Origin: Bacteroidota bacterium
GTDB taxonomy: Bacteria > Bacteroidota > Ignavibacteria > SZUA-365
Length of the DNA stretch: 25,680 nt
Direction of reading: 5' to 3'
Assembly: GCA_023432805.1 (NCBI GenBank)
Contig: JAEYUG010000040.1
Location: 1-25,680 of the forward strand
In this document: positions 25,262-25,680 of the stretch, in pieces
How positions within the stretch are numbered: position 1 is the first letter of the stretch
Layout: the number at the start of each line of letters is the position of its first letter
Translations under genes and position numbers: made by a program
The notes under the pieces: model-generated
The model's input: only the letters and a program-made list of their open reading frames with translations
Told to the model about the DNA's origin: nothing
Databases searched by the model: none

Positions 25262-25296
25262 CACCGATGGGGCAGGTTGCGCCTGCCCCATCGGTG
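25262..25296 (-). terminator. Strong hairpin terminator after the partial secreted protein gene
   Basis: A perfect 15-bp stem (CACCGATGGGGCAGG / CCTGCCCCATCGGTG) with a five-base loop. It lies about 44 bases past the TAA of the minus-strand gene at 25340 and is followed on that strand by TTTGT. It sits in the 243-base gap before the 21923 gene, in which I see no other gene. Confidence 0.82.
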
Positions 25297-25339
25297 GGTG
25301 AATCTTCAGCTTCGGCAGGAGCGAGCGCCCCTGCGGTGA

Positions 25340-25680
25340 TTATTTGTTCAGCGTCATCCTGACAATGTGCGACGAGGTGATGCCCGATGCAAGACCGGTC
25401 GCCTCGTACCGTGCCATGTACACGCCGCTCTCCAGTGCCGAGGCATCGAAGGTCACGGTGCGCACACCGGCATCCATCGTCCCATCCACGAGCGTGGCAA
25501 CCGTGCGGCCGAGCAGGTCGGTCACGACGATTTTCACCGTGCTCTTCTCGGGTACGCTGTACTGCAGCGTGGTCGAGGGATTGAAGGGATTCGGGTAGTT
25601 CTGCGTCATGCCGAAGCTGCCGGCGATGACGTGGTCGTCCTGCTTCGGGGTCCACCCACCATGCGTGCGCAGGTAGTTGA
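25340..25680 (-). CDS. Type IX secreted protein, C-terminal part only (runs off the window)
   Basis: The stop is TAA at 25340 and the frame stays open to the window edge, giving the last 112 or so residues. The visible text starts NYLRTHGGWTPKQDDHVIAG, the segment following the dockerin-like loops in the neighbouring protein. The type A sorting domain follows (GMTQNYPNPFNPSTTLQYSV...LLGRTVATLV...ALESGVYMARYEATG). It is clearly a paralogue of the protein at 21923. By eye, 111 of 114 bases agree between 22101-22214 and 25518-25631, including 63 identical bases in a row. The upstream domains and start are outside the window. Confidence 0.92.
   Translation of the reverse strand, partial: NYLRTHGGWTPKQDDHVIAGSFGMTQNYPNPFNPSTTLQYSVPEKSTVKIVVTDLLGRTVATLVDGTMDAGVRTVTFDASALESGVYMARYEATGLASGITSSHIVRMTLNK

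Overview
The window is GC-rich, densely coding DNA from a Gram-negative bacterium. Three complete proteins and one partial one end in type IX secretion (Por) C-terminal sorting domains of the 'QNYPNPFNPST' type. An LptE-type lipoprotein follows miaB and a sigma-54 activator, an arrangement familiar in Bacteroidota and relatives. Together with the high GC and the usable Shine-Dalgarno sequences (AAGGAGGT before the isochorismatase-like gene), this suggests a member of the Bacteroidota/Chlorobiota/Ignavibacteriota/Kapabacteria assemblage. That placement is inference from protein style; there is no rRNA gene here.

Layout. Positions 114-6730 are on the plus strand: a HypA-like protein lacking its zinc ribbon, miaB, a sigma-54-dependent activator overlapping miaB, lptE overlapping the activator, a membrane glycosyltransferase, a TPR protein and an isochorismatase-family hydrolase. 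A strong two-way terminator (6813-6843) separates these from a long minus-strand series, read from 13413 down to 6870: RidA, a cytochrome c lipoprotein, a periplasmic DJ-1/PfpI protein, a PAP2-like membrane protein, a HAD phosphatase, an active M16 peptidase and an inactive M16 partner. The partner's C-terminal LolA-like domain is cut off by one in-frame TAG. A plus-strand HIT protein gene diverges from ridA.

From 15454 downward, all on the minus strand, come a eukaryotic-type UTP-glucose-1-phosphate uridylyltransferase and hemL, and upstream of these a ferredoxin plus geranylgeranyl-reductase-type flavoprotein pair. The rest of the window (18476-25680) is a tandem cluster of type IX secretion cargo proteins. 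Two of these combine a dockerin-like Ca-binding segment with the sorting domain, and a third truncated by the window edge is similar. The last gene and its neighbour are almost identical in DNA across part of the sorting domain.

No complete multi-gene defence or mobile system is visible. The most unusual items are: (1) a family of short palindromic repeats built on an invariant GCCCTC loop, present in two intergenic sites, one of which has a nested 20-bp insertion in each hairpin loop; (2) the one-codon TAG interruption of the M16/LolA protein; (3) the HypA homologue with a clean loss of its zinc domain; and (4) a PAP2-like gene whose conserved N-terminus appears to extend upstream of any ATG, GTG or TTG.
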